Assembly: GCF_015218165.1 (NCBI RefSeq) | Contig: NZ_CP048659.1 | Coordinates: forward strand, 2,232,001 to 2,296,000 | From: Acinetobacter piscicola | Lineage (GTDB): Bacteria; Pseudomonadota; Gammaproteobacteria; Pseudomonadales; Moraxellaceae | DNA: 64,000 nt | Reading direction: 5' to 3' | Shown here: positions 7,487 through 15,716 of the stretch, one piece after another | Position numbering within the stretch: position 1 is the first letter of the stretch | How the letters are laid out: the number at the start of each line of letters is the position of its first letter | Notes under the pieces: generated by a model | Databases searched by the model: none | What the model was told of the DNA's origin: nothing | The model's input: only the letters and a program-made list of their open reading frames with translations | Made by a program: the position numbers and the translations under genes

Positions 7487-10426
7487 TTAATTGACTTTTT
7501 TGATTTCAAAACCTAACTGTTCTAAAGCCTCTTTTTTGGCGAATGGTGCAACCACTGCTTTTGTTGGCTTTTGACCGATTAAGTAAGTTTGTGCAACACG
7601 TTTTAAATCTTCCAAGCTCACTTTCAGTAAACGTTCACGCATTTGACGTCTAAATGCAGGTGTACGTCCATGCAATAACGCATAACAAGCCGTAATTGCT
7701 TCACCCGCAGGTGAACCTGGTTTATCCATACTTGAAACTAAACCTAAAATGGCCTCTTCCAGCTGATGTGGTTTTTGTTCTTCATTCATCAACCAGTTTA
7801 AACTTGCTTCAAAGTCGGCAAATGTTTCTGCTAAGCGAGGGTCACGATAGCTATAGAAACGGAATGCACAGGCATTGCCATCATAGCTTGCTCCACCACC
7901 ATAGGCACCGCCTTTCTCACGAATCGCACTATGCAAGAAACCATTGCGTAAGTATGCTGCCAAAATCATGAGTGGCGCAGCATCAGGATGTGACACTTCT
8001 ACTGCTTGATAAGCCGAGGCGCAGAATTGTACATTGGCTTGAATCAGCCAAGCTTCATCTGCATCACTGGATGAACGCTCAACTTCTGTCAATAAAACAG
8101 GGGTCTGATCTACATCTAATTTATCCCAAACATTTTGAATTTCTTCAAGTAAACGTTCAGAATGATGTTCTTCACACACCAACAAAAATTGTTTTGGCGC
8201 CAACATTAAACCGCGATGAATTGCTTTTAACTCATCAATTAAAGCATCAAACTCAGCTGCATCATTTTCGATTTTAGTCACAAGTTCAGCTAACCAATTT
8301 AATGCCCCTAAACCTGTATTTTGGTAATCACGCTGTGCCAAAGCACTGCTGTTACGAGAGGCAATTTGCATCGCATAACTATGACCTGAACCTGACAAAC
8401 GAGATGCCCAACGGGTTTTACGTTGCTGCAATAGCTCTAAAATACGGTCTTTTTCATCGAAACGTAATTGCTCAAATGCCAACTTTAATAAGCCAATTGC
8501 ATCAAGTTTGTCGGATAAAGACTTAGTGGTTAATGTCAACCAAGCCGTAATTTTGCCTTTATCATCAGTTTTTGAACGTAAAGATGCCCCCATACCTAAG
8601 CCGCCACTAACTGCTGTTTGCAGTTGTTGTAACTCAAGATAATCATATTGGCCTGCACCCACTTCACCCATCAAAATCGACAGTAAATTAAAATATGGTG
8701 ACTTCACAATTTGATCAGGAATTTGAATCAACACTTGTTGATAGTAAATACCATTAGTTCCTGCATGGTACAGATTTAAAGGTGTATCCACCTGATTTGA
8801 AATGATTTCACGCAATTGACCTTGTACGATGGTCAAGTCTGCAGGAATATCTTCTAACCCGACTTTTGGCAATAAATTTAAATCATCAGGTGTTTCTTGA
8901 CGGATTTTTAACGCTTCAGTTTGTGCAATAATTTCTGCTTTTTCAGCTTCTGTTAATGCTGCACCGATTTTCGCTAAACGTGCCTTTTCATCTGCTGCTT
9001 CTTGTGCTGATTTATGTGCATCAGGCACTAAAGTCAGTTGTACACGATGTGGGTTGTCCAAAAGATAAGTTTGAATCAAGTTTGACAACCACATTGGGTC
9101 TTTAAGCTCTTCTTTTACTTCAGCAATGGCGGTATCGACATCCCAAACATGCACGGGGTCATTATGGTGAATCGCACTGCCTAAACCATTTAAAATCAAA
9201 GACAAACCATACGGTGTACCATCGCCATTGATTTCACGTTGATGCAATTCGATTTGATGTAAAATTGCTTCAACAATCTCAGGATCGGCAGGTTTAGACG
9301 CAGCCTGTTGTAAAATATTCAACACACCATTTTTAAATTCTTCCGCATGTTCAGGGTTTGAACCTTGTACCGCACAGTAGAATGTCATTTCAAAATTAGA
9401 ATCATCCACCCCCATAAACGGACCTGTAGACTGTGCATAACCACACGTTTCTAAATAATGACGTAGTGGTGAAGCCGAATTTTCTAGCAAAACTCCTTCA
9501 ACTAAACGCATACCTAAACGCACTTTGATGTTGCTTGCCTCAGGTAATAACCAAGACAAAACATGATAGGTTTTATCTTTTAAATCATCACCATCAAGTG
9601 CATAAGTCTCTTGTACGGCAATCGGTGCAGTCAAACGTTGTTCAGGTTTTGAATATAAAGTCTCACCTTTTTCAAATTTTGATAAGGCTAAAGTTTCAAA
9701 TTGCGCTTGTAAATCATAAGCAGTTTGATTACCAAAGGTCATAAAGACCGCATTACTTGGATGATAGTGAGATTTATAGAAACTTACCAATTCATCATAA
9801 GTTAGGTCAGGAATATCTTTTGGGTCACCGCCTGAGTTGTAGTGATAAGTCGTTTTGGGAAATAAATGATGAGCCAATTGGTGATAAAGCTGATCTGAAG
9901 GAGAACTCATAGCCCCTTTCATTTCATTAAAAACCACGCCTTTATACACAGGTTCGCCATTTTCCAGCTCAATGCGAATGCCTTCTTGGGCAAAATCTAA
10001 TGGATTCAAATTCGCTGCAAATGCTGCATCCATATACACTTCTAAAAGGTTTTGGAAGTCCTTTTTATTTTGTGTTGCAAATGGATAAGCTGTCCAATCC
10101 GCTGCGGTAAACGCATTCATGAACGTATTCAGTGAACGGCGAATCATCAAGAAAAATGGATCACGTACAGGGAATTTTTCAGACCCACATAATGCAGTAT
10201 GCTCTAAAATATGCGCTTCGCCTTTAGAGTCCATTGGCTGTGTACGGAAGGCAACTAAGAATACATTCTCATCATGTTCAGTTGCCAGATGAAAATGTAC
10301 AGCACCTGTCACTTTATGCTTATATTCTGAAACTAAAATATCTAAAGCTTCAACATGGTGTTGACGTACCAACTGAAACGCAGGATGAACAGGTTGGGCT
10401 AAGGTTTCAGTGACATCTACAGTCAT
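7487..10426 (-). CDS. M16C zinc metallopeptidase (presequence protease/insulinase family)
   Basis: A 979-residue protein with the inverted zinc motif HILEH (about residues 72-76) followed downstream by the distal glutamate in VFNEMKGA. The order is M16 N-terminal catalytic domain, inactive M16 domain, M16C-associated domain and a C-terminal M16 domain, as in PreP-type two-part clamshell proteases. It degrades unfolded peptides in a closed chamber. No signal peptide is seen, so a cytoplasmic site is likely. AGGAG precedes the ATG at 10426. It is the first gene of a likely pair with pldA. Confidence 0.9.
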   Translation of the reverse strand: MTVDVTETLAQPVHPAFQLVRQHHVEALDILVSEYKHKVTGAVHFHLATEHDENVFLVAFRTQPMDSKGEAHILEHTALCGSEKFPVRDPFFLMIRRSLNTFMNAFTAADWTAYPFATQNKKDFQNLLEVYMDAAFAANLNPLDFAQEGIRIELENGEPVYKGVVFNEMKGAMSSPSDQLYHQLAHHLFPKTTYHYNSGGDPKDIPDLTYDELVSFYKSHYHPSNAVFMTFGNQTAYDLQAQFETLALSKFEKGETLYSKPEQRLTAPIAVQETYALDGDDLKDKTYHVLSWLLPEASNIKVRLGMRLVEGVLLENSASPLRHYLETCGYAQSTGPFMGVDDSNFEMTFYCAVQGSNPEHAEEFKNGVLNILQQAASKPADPEIVEAILHQIELHQREINGDGTPYGLSLILNGLGSAIHHNDPVHVWDVDTAIAEVKEELKDPMWLSNLIQTYLLDNPHRVQLTLVPDAHKSAQEAADEKARLAKIGAALTEAEKAEIIAQTEALKIRQETPDDLNLLPKVGLEDIPADLTIVQGQLREIISNQVDTPLNLYHAGTNGIYYQQVLIQIPDQIVKSPYFNLLSILMGEVGAGQYDYLELQQLQTAVSGGLGMGASLRSKTDDKGKITAWLTLTTKSLSDKLDAIGLLKLAFEQLRFDEKDRILELLQQRKTRWASRLSGSGHSYAMQIASRNSSALAQRDYQNTGLGALNWLAELVTKIENDAAEFDALIDELKAIHRGLMLAPKQFLLVCEEHHSERLLEEIQNVWDKLDVDQTPVLLTEVERSSSDADEAWLIQANVQFCASAYQAVEVSHPDAAPLMILAAYLRNGFLHSAIREKGGAYGGGASYDGNACAFRFYSYRDPRLAETFADFEASLNWLMNEEQKPHQLEEAILGLVSSMDKPGSPAGEAITACYALLHGRTPAFRRQMRERLLKVSLEDLKRVAQTYLIGQKPTKAVVAPFAKKEALEQLGFEIKKVN

Positions 10427-10757
10427 GTGATCTCCTAAAATTTAAAAAAATATTACATTTAATATGGCATTATACATTCAGAATTCAATCTAATTCATCT
10501 ATTAAAGATGATGCCATTACAAAAATCCCTAGTTCTATGCTCGGAATTGTAAATGTAATTATTTTTCAGGTTATTGATCACACTTTTAAAATGACTGCTT
10601 TTAGCAAACTAACAGGTCAGATCAGCACATTTACAAAGTCTTATGGCTTTAAATTGAACCGAATATACAAATACCTCATATAAATGTTTTAAACCACAAA
10701 CGTAAAGCCTAATTACTTAGGCTAAATAAACGTCATTATGTACTTTTAAAAATCAGA
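10427..10757. other. Intergenic region without recognised features
   Basis: About 330 AT-rich bases between two minus-strand genes. It should contain the promoter of the M16 peptidase gene and the 3' end of nothing else. I find no clear terminator, repeat or small gene. Confidence 0.5.
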
Positions 10758-11522
10758 TTAGGATTGCTGTATTTGAGTCTGATTGAGTTTTTTTGATAGA
10801 AAAATACAGACTAAAATCGCAATTAACAGCACCGTAGATGCAGCGAAACGACTTAAATCCAAACCACCATGATCTAATGGTTTATCTAAGAAATCGCCAA
10901 CAACTGCACCTAAAGGACGTGTAAGTACAAAGGCTGCCCAAAACAATAAAGTTCGAGAGACTTTGGTGCAAAAATATAAAGCCACGATCACGGCCAATAA
11001 AGCCACGTATAAGAAAATACCACCTGTATATCCTAATCCTGCTGTATCTGATGACCAATCACCCAAAGCTGTACCTAAAGTCTGTGAAAAGGTAATGGTC
11101 AACCAATAAAACAATTCTGTACGAGGATGATCAATCGAATGCGGAGAAATTGTCCCTTCAACTTTGTACCAACTATATAATGAAATTAGCACCAAACTTA
11201 GTAATAATGTACTTCCTCCCAAATAACCAATGCCCAACGAACGGTCAACAAAGTCCGCTAAAGTCGTCCCCACTGTCGTACTGGCAATAATGGTAAACCA
11301 ATACAAATATGGCTGATAAGTTTTAGCCTTGACTTGAAAAAATACAAAAGCAATGAAAATAAATGCAAAAATAAAAGTACTGACCAAGTAGCCCAAATTC
11401 ATGGACATCGACACAGCATCACCTGCTGTTTCACCAAATGTTGTGGCAAATATTTTAGTGATCCAAAACAGCAAAGTAACTTGAGGAACTTTTGAAATAA
11501 GTTCGGATTTGAGATTTTCCAT
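10758..11522 (-). CDS. Uncharacterised polytopic membrane protein with four internal repeats (COG4705-like)
   Basis: A 254-residue inner-membrane protein with about eight hydrophobic segments. Four repeats are visible, each starting with an aromatic-Trp pair and ending in a T/S-x-G-x(3)-G/A-D element: FWITKIFATTFGETAGD, YWFTIIASTTVGTTLAD, YWLTITFSQTLGTALGD and FWAAFVLTRPLGAVVGD. Three of the repeats are followed by a GLGY/GIGY- or GGLD-like turn. This resembles proteins annotated only as membrane-anchored (COG4705). The regular acidic residues inside the membrane suggest a transporter, but that is inference. The AT-rich flanks give no operon context. Confidence 0.7.
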   Translation of the reverse strand: MENLKSELISKVPQVTLLFWITKIFATTFGETAGDAVSMSMNLGYLVSTFIFAFIFIAFVFFQVKAKTYQPYLYWFTIIASTTVGTTLADFVDRSLGIGYLGGSTLLLSLVLISLYSWYKVEGTISPHSIDHPRTELFYWLTITFSQTLGTALGDWSSDTAGLGYTGGIFLYVALLAVIVALYFCTKVSRTLLFWAAFVLTRPLGAVVGDFLDKPLDHGGLDLSRFAASTVLLIAILVCIFLSKKLNQTQIQQS

Positions 11523-12010
11523 GACAGTATGCTAAATATCGAAGAAAGTCTCATCATTCGCTGAACAACTTAATCTGAGCTTAAGATTTTCAAAGTACAA
11601 ATATTTTTTTATTTTTAACCTAATACACTCATCAAGACTTTATCCATTAAAAATCGCCCTCAATCCCACCCCTCTCCCTGAGCCGTATCATGCTTGTTGT
11701 CAATTTTCTACACATAAAATATCGATCATTTGCACTTGATCACGATTTACAGCAACATCTAATTACATGATTTCATGCTCAAACCATTGTGTTGGTAAAA
11801 TACGCATTGGCTTTAATTGTGAACTTTGATTTATTTTTTGAGTTGTAGTTTAAATGTAAAATTTAAGTTTTTAGATTTAACTGCTTACTTCACAAATGAA
11901 TAAACCATCTGAACAATGCTGATTGAGCTGAATTTTCTTCAACAAACTATGGTAAAACTGAGCATTCGTGTAAACTTTAGCTTTTTAAAACCCTAGATGT
12001 GATGAATAAC
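11523..12010. other. Long intergenic region with a degraded CCCTC-type repeat
   Basis: About 490 bases between divergent genes. Near 11657-11682 a C-rich stretch (CACCCCTCTCCCTGAG) resembles part of the hairpin repeat at 40866-40955 and may be a remnant of it. The remainder is AT-rich and should hold the promoters of both flanking genes; no open frame stands out. Confidence 0.45.
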
Positions 12011-13015
12011 ATGGCTACAGTTGATCTTTTTGCAATTGGTAATGCACTCATTGACCAAGAATTTACAGTATCTGATACATTTTTAGCTGAACAAAATTTG
12101 CAAAAAGGCACCATGCAACTCACCGATGGTGAAACCCAAACTCAACTTTATAATAATTTAAAAGCCAGTCAAGTTTATAAAGGCCAAGCTTCAGGTGGTT
12201 CTGCTGCCAATACGACTGTGGCATTTAGTGCCTTAGGTGCTTCTGCATTTTATGCATGCCGTGTAGGAAATGATGAACTCGGTGCAATTTATTTAAATGG
12301 TTTAAATGAAGCAGGTATTCAAACCTCAGAAAAGTCTATCAGCGAAGGCATAACAGGAACCTGTATGGTTTTAGTGAGCGAAGACTCTGAACGCACCATG
12401 CATACGTATTTGGGTATTACAGCTGAATTGTCAGATGTACAAATGGATTTTGAACCCTTAAAAACAGCAAAATGGCTGTATATTGAAGGTTATTTATCAA
12501 CAAGTGACTCTGCACGTGCAGCAGTCAAAATTGCTCGACAAATTGCGCGTGAAAATGGTGTTAAAATCGCACTCACATTATCTGACCCTGCAATGGTGCA
12601 ATATGCACGTACAGGCTTAGACGAATTAATTGATGATGGTGTCGACCTCATTTTCTGTAATGAACAAGAAGCCATGATGTATACCGAAACTGATTCAGTT
12701 GAAGCAGCCTTGGCAAAATTGAAATTACTTAGCCATGACGTTGTCATTACACTCAGTGAAAAAGGTGCGCTTGTTGCTAATCAAGAACAACATTTCCATA
12801 TTCAAGGACGTAAAGTGGTGGCAGTAGATGCGAACGGTGCAGGTGATGCTTTCGCAGGTTCATTCTTATATGCGCTCAATGCGGGTGAATCTTTACAAAC
12901 AGCTGCACAATTGGCAATTTTAATCTCAAGTGAAGTGGTTTCTCAGTTTGGTCCTCGTTTAGCAGTTGCAGATTATGCAAACTTGCTTGCAAGCTTTAAA
13001 AAGGAATGTGCATAA
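12011..13015 (+). CDS. PfkB-family carbohydrate kinase, probable adenosine kinase
   Basis: A 334-residue ribokinase-fold enzyme. It has the N-terminal glycine motif FAIGNALIDQE, the substrate-side loop GGSAANTTVAFSALGA and the PfkB signature DANGAGDAFAGSFLYAL (about residues 271-287) with the catalytic Asp in GAGD. It likely phosphorylates adenosine or a related nucleoside; proteobacterial members are usually labelled adenosine kinase. In-frame starts also exist at 11999 (GTG) and 12002 (ATG); 12011 is preferred because the protein then starts MATVDLFAIG, but none has a clear Shine-Dalgarno site. The Rieske gene starts two bases after the stop. Confidence 0.82.
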   Translation: MATVDLFAIGNALIDQEFTVSDTFLAEQNLQKGTMQLTDGETQTQLYNNLKASQVYKGQASGGSAANTTVAFSALGASAFYACRVGNDELGAIYLNGLNEAGIQTSEKSISEGITGTCMVLVSEDSERTMHTYLGITAELSDVQMDFEPLKTAKWLYIEGYLSTSDSARAAVKIARQIARENGVKIALTLSDPAMVQYARTGLDELIDDGVDLIFCNEQEAMMYTETDSVEAALAKLKLLSHDVVITLSEKGALVANQEQHFHIQGRKVVAVDANGAGDAFAGSFLYALNAGESLQTAAQLAILISSEVVSQFGPRLAVADYANLLASFKKECA

Positions 13016-13016
13016 A

Positions 13017-13346
13017 ATGTCTGAAAAAATTGCCATGATGGAAGAAATTCCAGAACGTGAAGCACGTGCATTTGACACCATGACAGGTGATACGATTTTC
13101 ATTACTCAGCGTGATGGTGCATTCTATGCCTATCAAAATGTTTGCCCTCACCTACAAACTGAGCTTGAGTTTTTAGAAAATCAGTTTTTAGATCGTGATG
13201 GTGAATACATTGAATGTTCAACACATGGTGCTTTATTTAATGTTGAAACAGGCGAATGTATTTCTGGCCCTTGTTTGGGCGATACGCTTGAAAAAGTGAA
13301 TATCAAAGTACATTCTGACGGTGGCATTTACATCGTAGAAGAATAA
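13017..13346 (+). CDS. Rieske [2Fe-2S] ferredoxin-like protein
   Basis: A 109-residue soluble Rieske protein. Cluster ligands appear as CPHL (about residue 42) and CSTHGA (about residue 67), the C-x-H...C-x2-H pattern. It should carry electrons for an unknown oxygenase or reductase. The start at 13017 has AAGGA 11 bases upstream, overlapping the end of the kinase gene; one base separates the stop and this start, so the pair is translationally linked. Other in-frame starts further upstream would lie inside the kinase gene. Confidence 0.85.
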   Translation: MSEKIAMMEEIPEREARAFDTMTGDTIFITQRDGAFYAYQNVCPHLQTELEFLENQFLDRDGEYIECSTHGALFNVETGECISGPCLGDTLEKVNIKVHSDGGIYIVEE

Positions 13347-13365
13347 TTGATTCGCAGGGACCGCC

Positions 13366-13974
13366 ATGTTTGCATTTTTTTTAGAATATGACTTAATGCC
13401 TTTTCATTTAAGTGTACTCGCTTTAATTTTGCTAAGCATGGCGGAAACGATTGGTTATTATGTAGGCTTAAGACCCAGCACTTTTCTGAAACGTATTTTG
13501 CCACATTGGCTGTCCCGTGCCCCACTACTACAGGTAAAGTTTGCTAAAGTTCTGATTTTTGTATTTTTATTGATTAATTTCAGCTTTGCAGGCTATTTTT
13601 TACAACTGTGTATTTTTGCTAGTCAACAACAGTTTTTCCCTTGGTATTATGTCATTTTACCTGCCTCAGTCATCGCCATTTTCTTTACGGTGTTTATGAT
13701 TCACTGTTTAGATCAGGTGATCAAGCCCAAGTTCAGTTCAACAACCGTCAATTTGTTAGGTCGTTTAGCAACCGTATCGAGTGGCAATGCTCGCCCTGGT
13801 TTTTCAGCACAAGCGCGTGTCCGTGACGAATTTGGTCAACTGCACTATGTACAAGTTGAACCTGAATTTGGTGAATTAGAGTTTCAGTCGCAAATTATTT
13901 TGATCCGTTTTCGTAAATCACATTACATTGCCAAAAAAATCTCAGTCTCTAATGATTTATTTAGCTTAGAATAA
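13366..13974 (+). CDS. OB-fold inner-membrane protein, YqiJ-like
   Basis: A 202-residue protein with three hydrophobic segments (about residues 10-30, 55-80 and 90-112) and a C-terminal beta-rich part (LLGRLATVSSGNARPGFSAQ onward) resembling the NfeD/YqiJ OB fold. YqiJ-type proteins normally act with a flotillin-like partner (YqiK) in membrane domain organisation. Here the next gene is an insertion sequence, and no flotillin gene lies in the window. It follows the Rieske gene by 19 bases and probably shares its transcript. The family call is moderate. Confidence 0.6.
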   Translation: MFAFFLEYDLMPFHLSVLALILLSMAETIGYYVGLRPSTFLKRILPHWLSRAPLLQVKFAKVLIFVFLLINFSFAGYFLQLCIFASQQQFFPWYYVILPASVIAIFFTVFMIHCLDQVIKPKFSSTTVNLLGRLATVSSGNARPGFSAQARVRDEFGQLHYVQVEPEFGELEFQSQIILIRFRKSHYIAKKISVSNDLFSLE

Positions 13975-14031
13975 TTTTCAATCAACACAGCGCTTCAGTA
14001 TCCATTGCTCTAAAAAATCTTAAGTTAAATT

Positions 14032-14056
14032 TAAATTTTCCCAGAAAAATTTAAAT
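14032..14056. terminator. AT-rich hairpin after the YqiJ-like gene
   Basis: The arms ATTTAAATTTT and AAAATTTAAAT face each other across a short CCCAGA loop about 55 bases after the stop codon. The stem has almost no G or C and no clean T-run follows, so termination would be weak. Coordinates are approximate by a few bases. The rest of 13975-14248 is AT-rich with no gene seen. Confidence 0.35.
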
Positions 14057-14248
14057 CTTGTCTTTGGCAAACCCGTTAGAGGATTTAATCCTGGTGATGT
14101 TGTACTCAATTTTTTAGAAACCAACAATCAATGAATTTAATATAACAATCTTTATAAGATCAATTATCATTATTTATTTAATTACACTTAATTTTCAAAT
14201 TATCCCAGTGTAAATTAATCGACTTAAATTTAAATCCATACCATTTTA

Positions 14249-14262
14249 GTTTGATTTAAAAT
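14249..14262. repeat. Left direct repeat (14 bp) flanking the IS5-family element
   Basis: GTTTGATTTAAAAT lies immediately outside the left inverted repeat and is repeated exactly at 15302-15315 outside the right end. It is the target duplication of the insertion, longer than the 4 or 9 bp usually given for this family. Confidence 0.85.
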
Positions 14263-15301
14263 GGCTTTGTTGCACAAAGATTTGAAATGCAAAGCGCCCC
14301 TAATTGAGCCAAATTTAAGGCGTAACTTGGGTAAGTGGTCGACCTAATTCCGTAAATCTGTTGAGGACTGCTACACGTGCATGAATCTCATTCACCTGAC
14401 TAGGAAAGCTTCTTGCCATTAATTTATCGCCTAATAATTTGATGCAATGCATCTTGGTTTCCACCAAACTGCGGCGATGATAGCCTGACCATTTTTTCCA
14501 TAGTGTCCTGCCTAAACGTTTAACTGTTCGAAGTAATTCATTTCGCGCTAGCGAGCTACTCTTTGTATCTTTCCATGGTTTCGCATTTTTTCTAGGTGGA
14601 ATCACTGCATGCGCTTGCCGATCTGCAATGACCTGACGGCATTGCTTGGTGTCATAAGCTCCATCGGTATAAACAGAGTCAATCTGCTCATCTTGTGGAA
14701 TTTGATCGAGTAAATCACCAAGCACTTGTGAATCACTCACATTATTTGTAGTGAGTTGAATAGCGCGTATTTGAAGGGTTTTAGCATCTATACCAATATG
14801 AAGTTTACGCCATTGGCGACGATATTCAGGTCCATGTTTCTTGCGTTTCCATTCGCCCTCACCTAGAAACTTCATGCCTGTAGAGTCTATGAGTAGATGC
14901 AGCCCATCGCTACTTTTTTGGTAGCTGATTGCAATATCAATATGCTTTTGTCTTCTACAAAGCGTACTGTAATCTGGTGCGGTCCAATTTAATCCACAAA
15001 GTTTAATCAGACTTTGCACAAAGCCAGTGACCATACGTAAAGATAGACGGAATAAGGATTTAATCATTAAGCAGCATTGGATAGCTGCGTCGGAGTAGGT
15101 TTGATTTCGCCCTTGTTTGCCTTTTGATGGAGCATACCATTGCGTAGCAGGATCAAACCAAATGGCAATATTTCCGCGACTCATGAGTGCTCGGTTATAT
15201 GCGGGCCAATTGGTTGTACGGTAGATTTTGTGTGTAGGCTTCTTCATTTGAAAATTATATCGCTGAAAAAGCCTTTACAGATAGGTTTGTGCAACAAAGC
15301 C
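14263..15301 (-). mobile_element. Complete IS5-family insertion sequence (IS903-like group), 1039 bp
   Basis: The ends are perfect 16-bp inverted repeats, GGCTTTGTTGCACAAA at 14263-14278 and its complement at 15286-15301. One intact transposase gene fills the element on the minus strand. Exact 14-bp direct repeats flank it, which indicates a recent, undecayed insertion. It lies between the YqiJ-like gene and the cyd operon, about 220 bases upstream of cydP, and could alter cyd expression. Confidence 0.93.
14315..15247 (-). CDS. IS5-family transposase (DDE)
   Basis: A 310-residue transposase that appears complete. DDE residues are visible in LLIDSTGMKFLG (first Asp), SVYTDGAYD (second Asp) and RRSLVETKMHCIK (Glu in the Y-(2)-R-(3)-E-(6)-K signature). 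It cuts and joins the element ends seen at 14263 and 15301. The N-terminal part has the usual YSDAAIQCCLMIKSLF helix region of IS903-like enzymes. There is no internal stop or frameshift, so the element may still be active. Confidence 0.93.
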   Translation of the reverse strand: MKKPTHKIYRTTNWPAYNRALMSRGNIAIWFDPATQWYAPSKGKQGRNQTYSDAAIQCCLMIKSLFRLSLRMVTGFVQSLIKLCGLNWTAPDYSTLCRRQKHIDIAISYQKSSDGLHLLIDSTGMKFLGEGEWKRKKHGPEYRRQWRKLHIGIDAKTLQIRAIQLTTNNVSDSQVLGDLLDQIPQDEQIDSVYTDGAYDTKQCRQVIADRQAHAVIPPRKNAKPWKDTKSSSLARNELLRTVKRLGRTLWKKWSGYHRRSLVETKMHCIKLLGDKLMARSFPSQVNEIHARVAVLNRFTELGRPLTQVTP

Positions 15302-15315
15302 GTTTGATTTAAAAT
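15302..15315. repeat. Right direct repeat (14 bp) flanking the IS5-family element
   Basis: Exact copy of the 14 bases at 14249-14262. Removing the element and one copy restores a continuous AT-rich cyd upstream region. Confidence 0.85.
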
Positions 15316-15318
15316 ATG

Positions 15319-15343
15319 AATTTAGACTATTTTAGTCTACTTT
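15319..15343. promoter_or_regulatory. Palindrome with the IscR-site core, upstream of cydP
   Basis: The palindrome TAGACTA-TTT-TAGTCTA (15323-15339) contains GACTATTTTAGTC, identical in all 13 bases to the core of the IscR site at 50636-50660. By eye 19 of 25 positions fit the type 1 IscR consensus; the flanks are weaker. It lies about 180 bases before cydP and four bases beyond the right direct repeat. The stretch from here to cydP is extremely AT-rich with no gene. Confidence 0.5.
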
Positions 15344-15524
15344 ATTTTTTAATTCTAAGTATTTTAATCAACTTTATTTTTTAGTTTATTTTTTAATTAA
15401 TTAAAATACAAACCATTGTTTATATTGAAAATAATAATATATTTTTATTTTAATTATTTTATCTATTTATTTTCTGTTGTGTTTTGTTTAATAATATAAA
15501 CAGAGTTTAAAAATAGGCTTTGTT

Positions 15525-15716
15525 ATGAGCTTTAAACGCACTGATATAAATCGTCGTCTAGTCAGAGAAATTACGATCATTTTAATAATTAAGGTCATTC
15601 TTTTACTTATCATCAAACATATTTGGTTTGATGCTCCGACGATTCCTAAAGATTTTGATAACCAAGTTGCTGAGCGTATTGCTGGCAGTCCTTCCCAAAC
15701 TAAGGAGACACGTTGA
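15525..15716 (+). CDS. cydP: Cytochrome bd oxidase small subunit CydP
   Basis: A 63-residue protein with one hydrophobic segment (about residues 16-34) preceded by the basic motif NRRLVREI and followed by WFDAPTIP. This matches the small CydP proteins encoded upstream of cydA in Moraxellaceae and related groups. It probably stabilises the bd oxidase in the inner membrane. Its TGA stop overlaps the cydA ATG (TGATG at 15714-15718), so translation is coupled. Confidence 0.78.
   Translation: MSFKRTDINRRLVREITIILIIKVILLLIIKHIWFDAPTIPKDFDNQVAERIAGSPSQTKETR

Noticed and set aside
7696..9744. Plus-strand open frames inside the M16 peptidase gene
   Set aside because: Antisense to a well-supported gene; His- and Leu-rich translation is typical of shadow frames.
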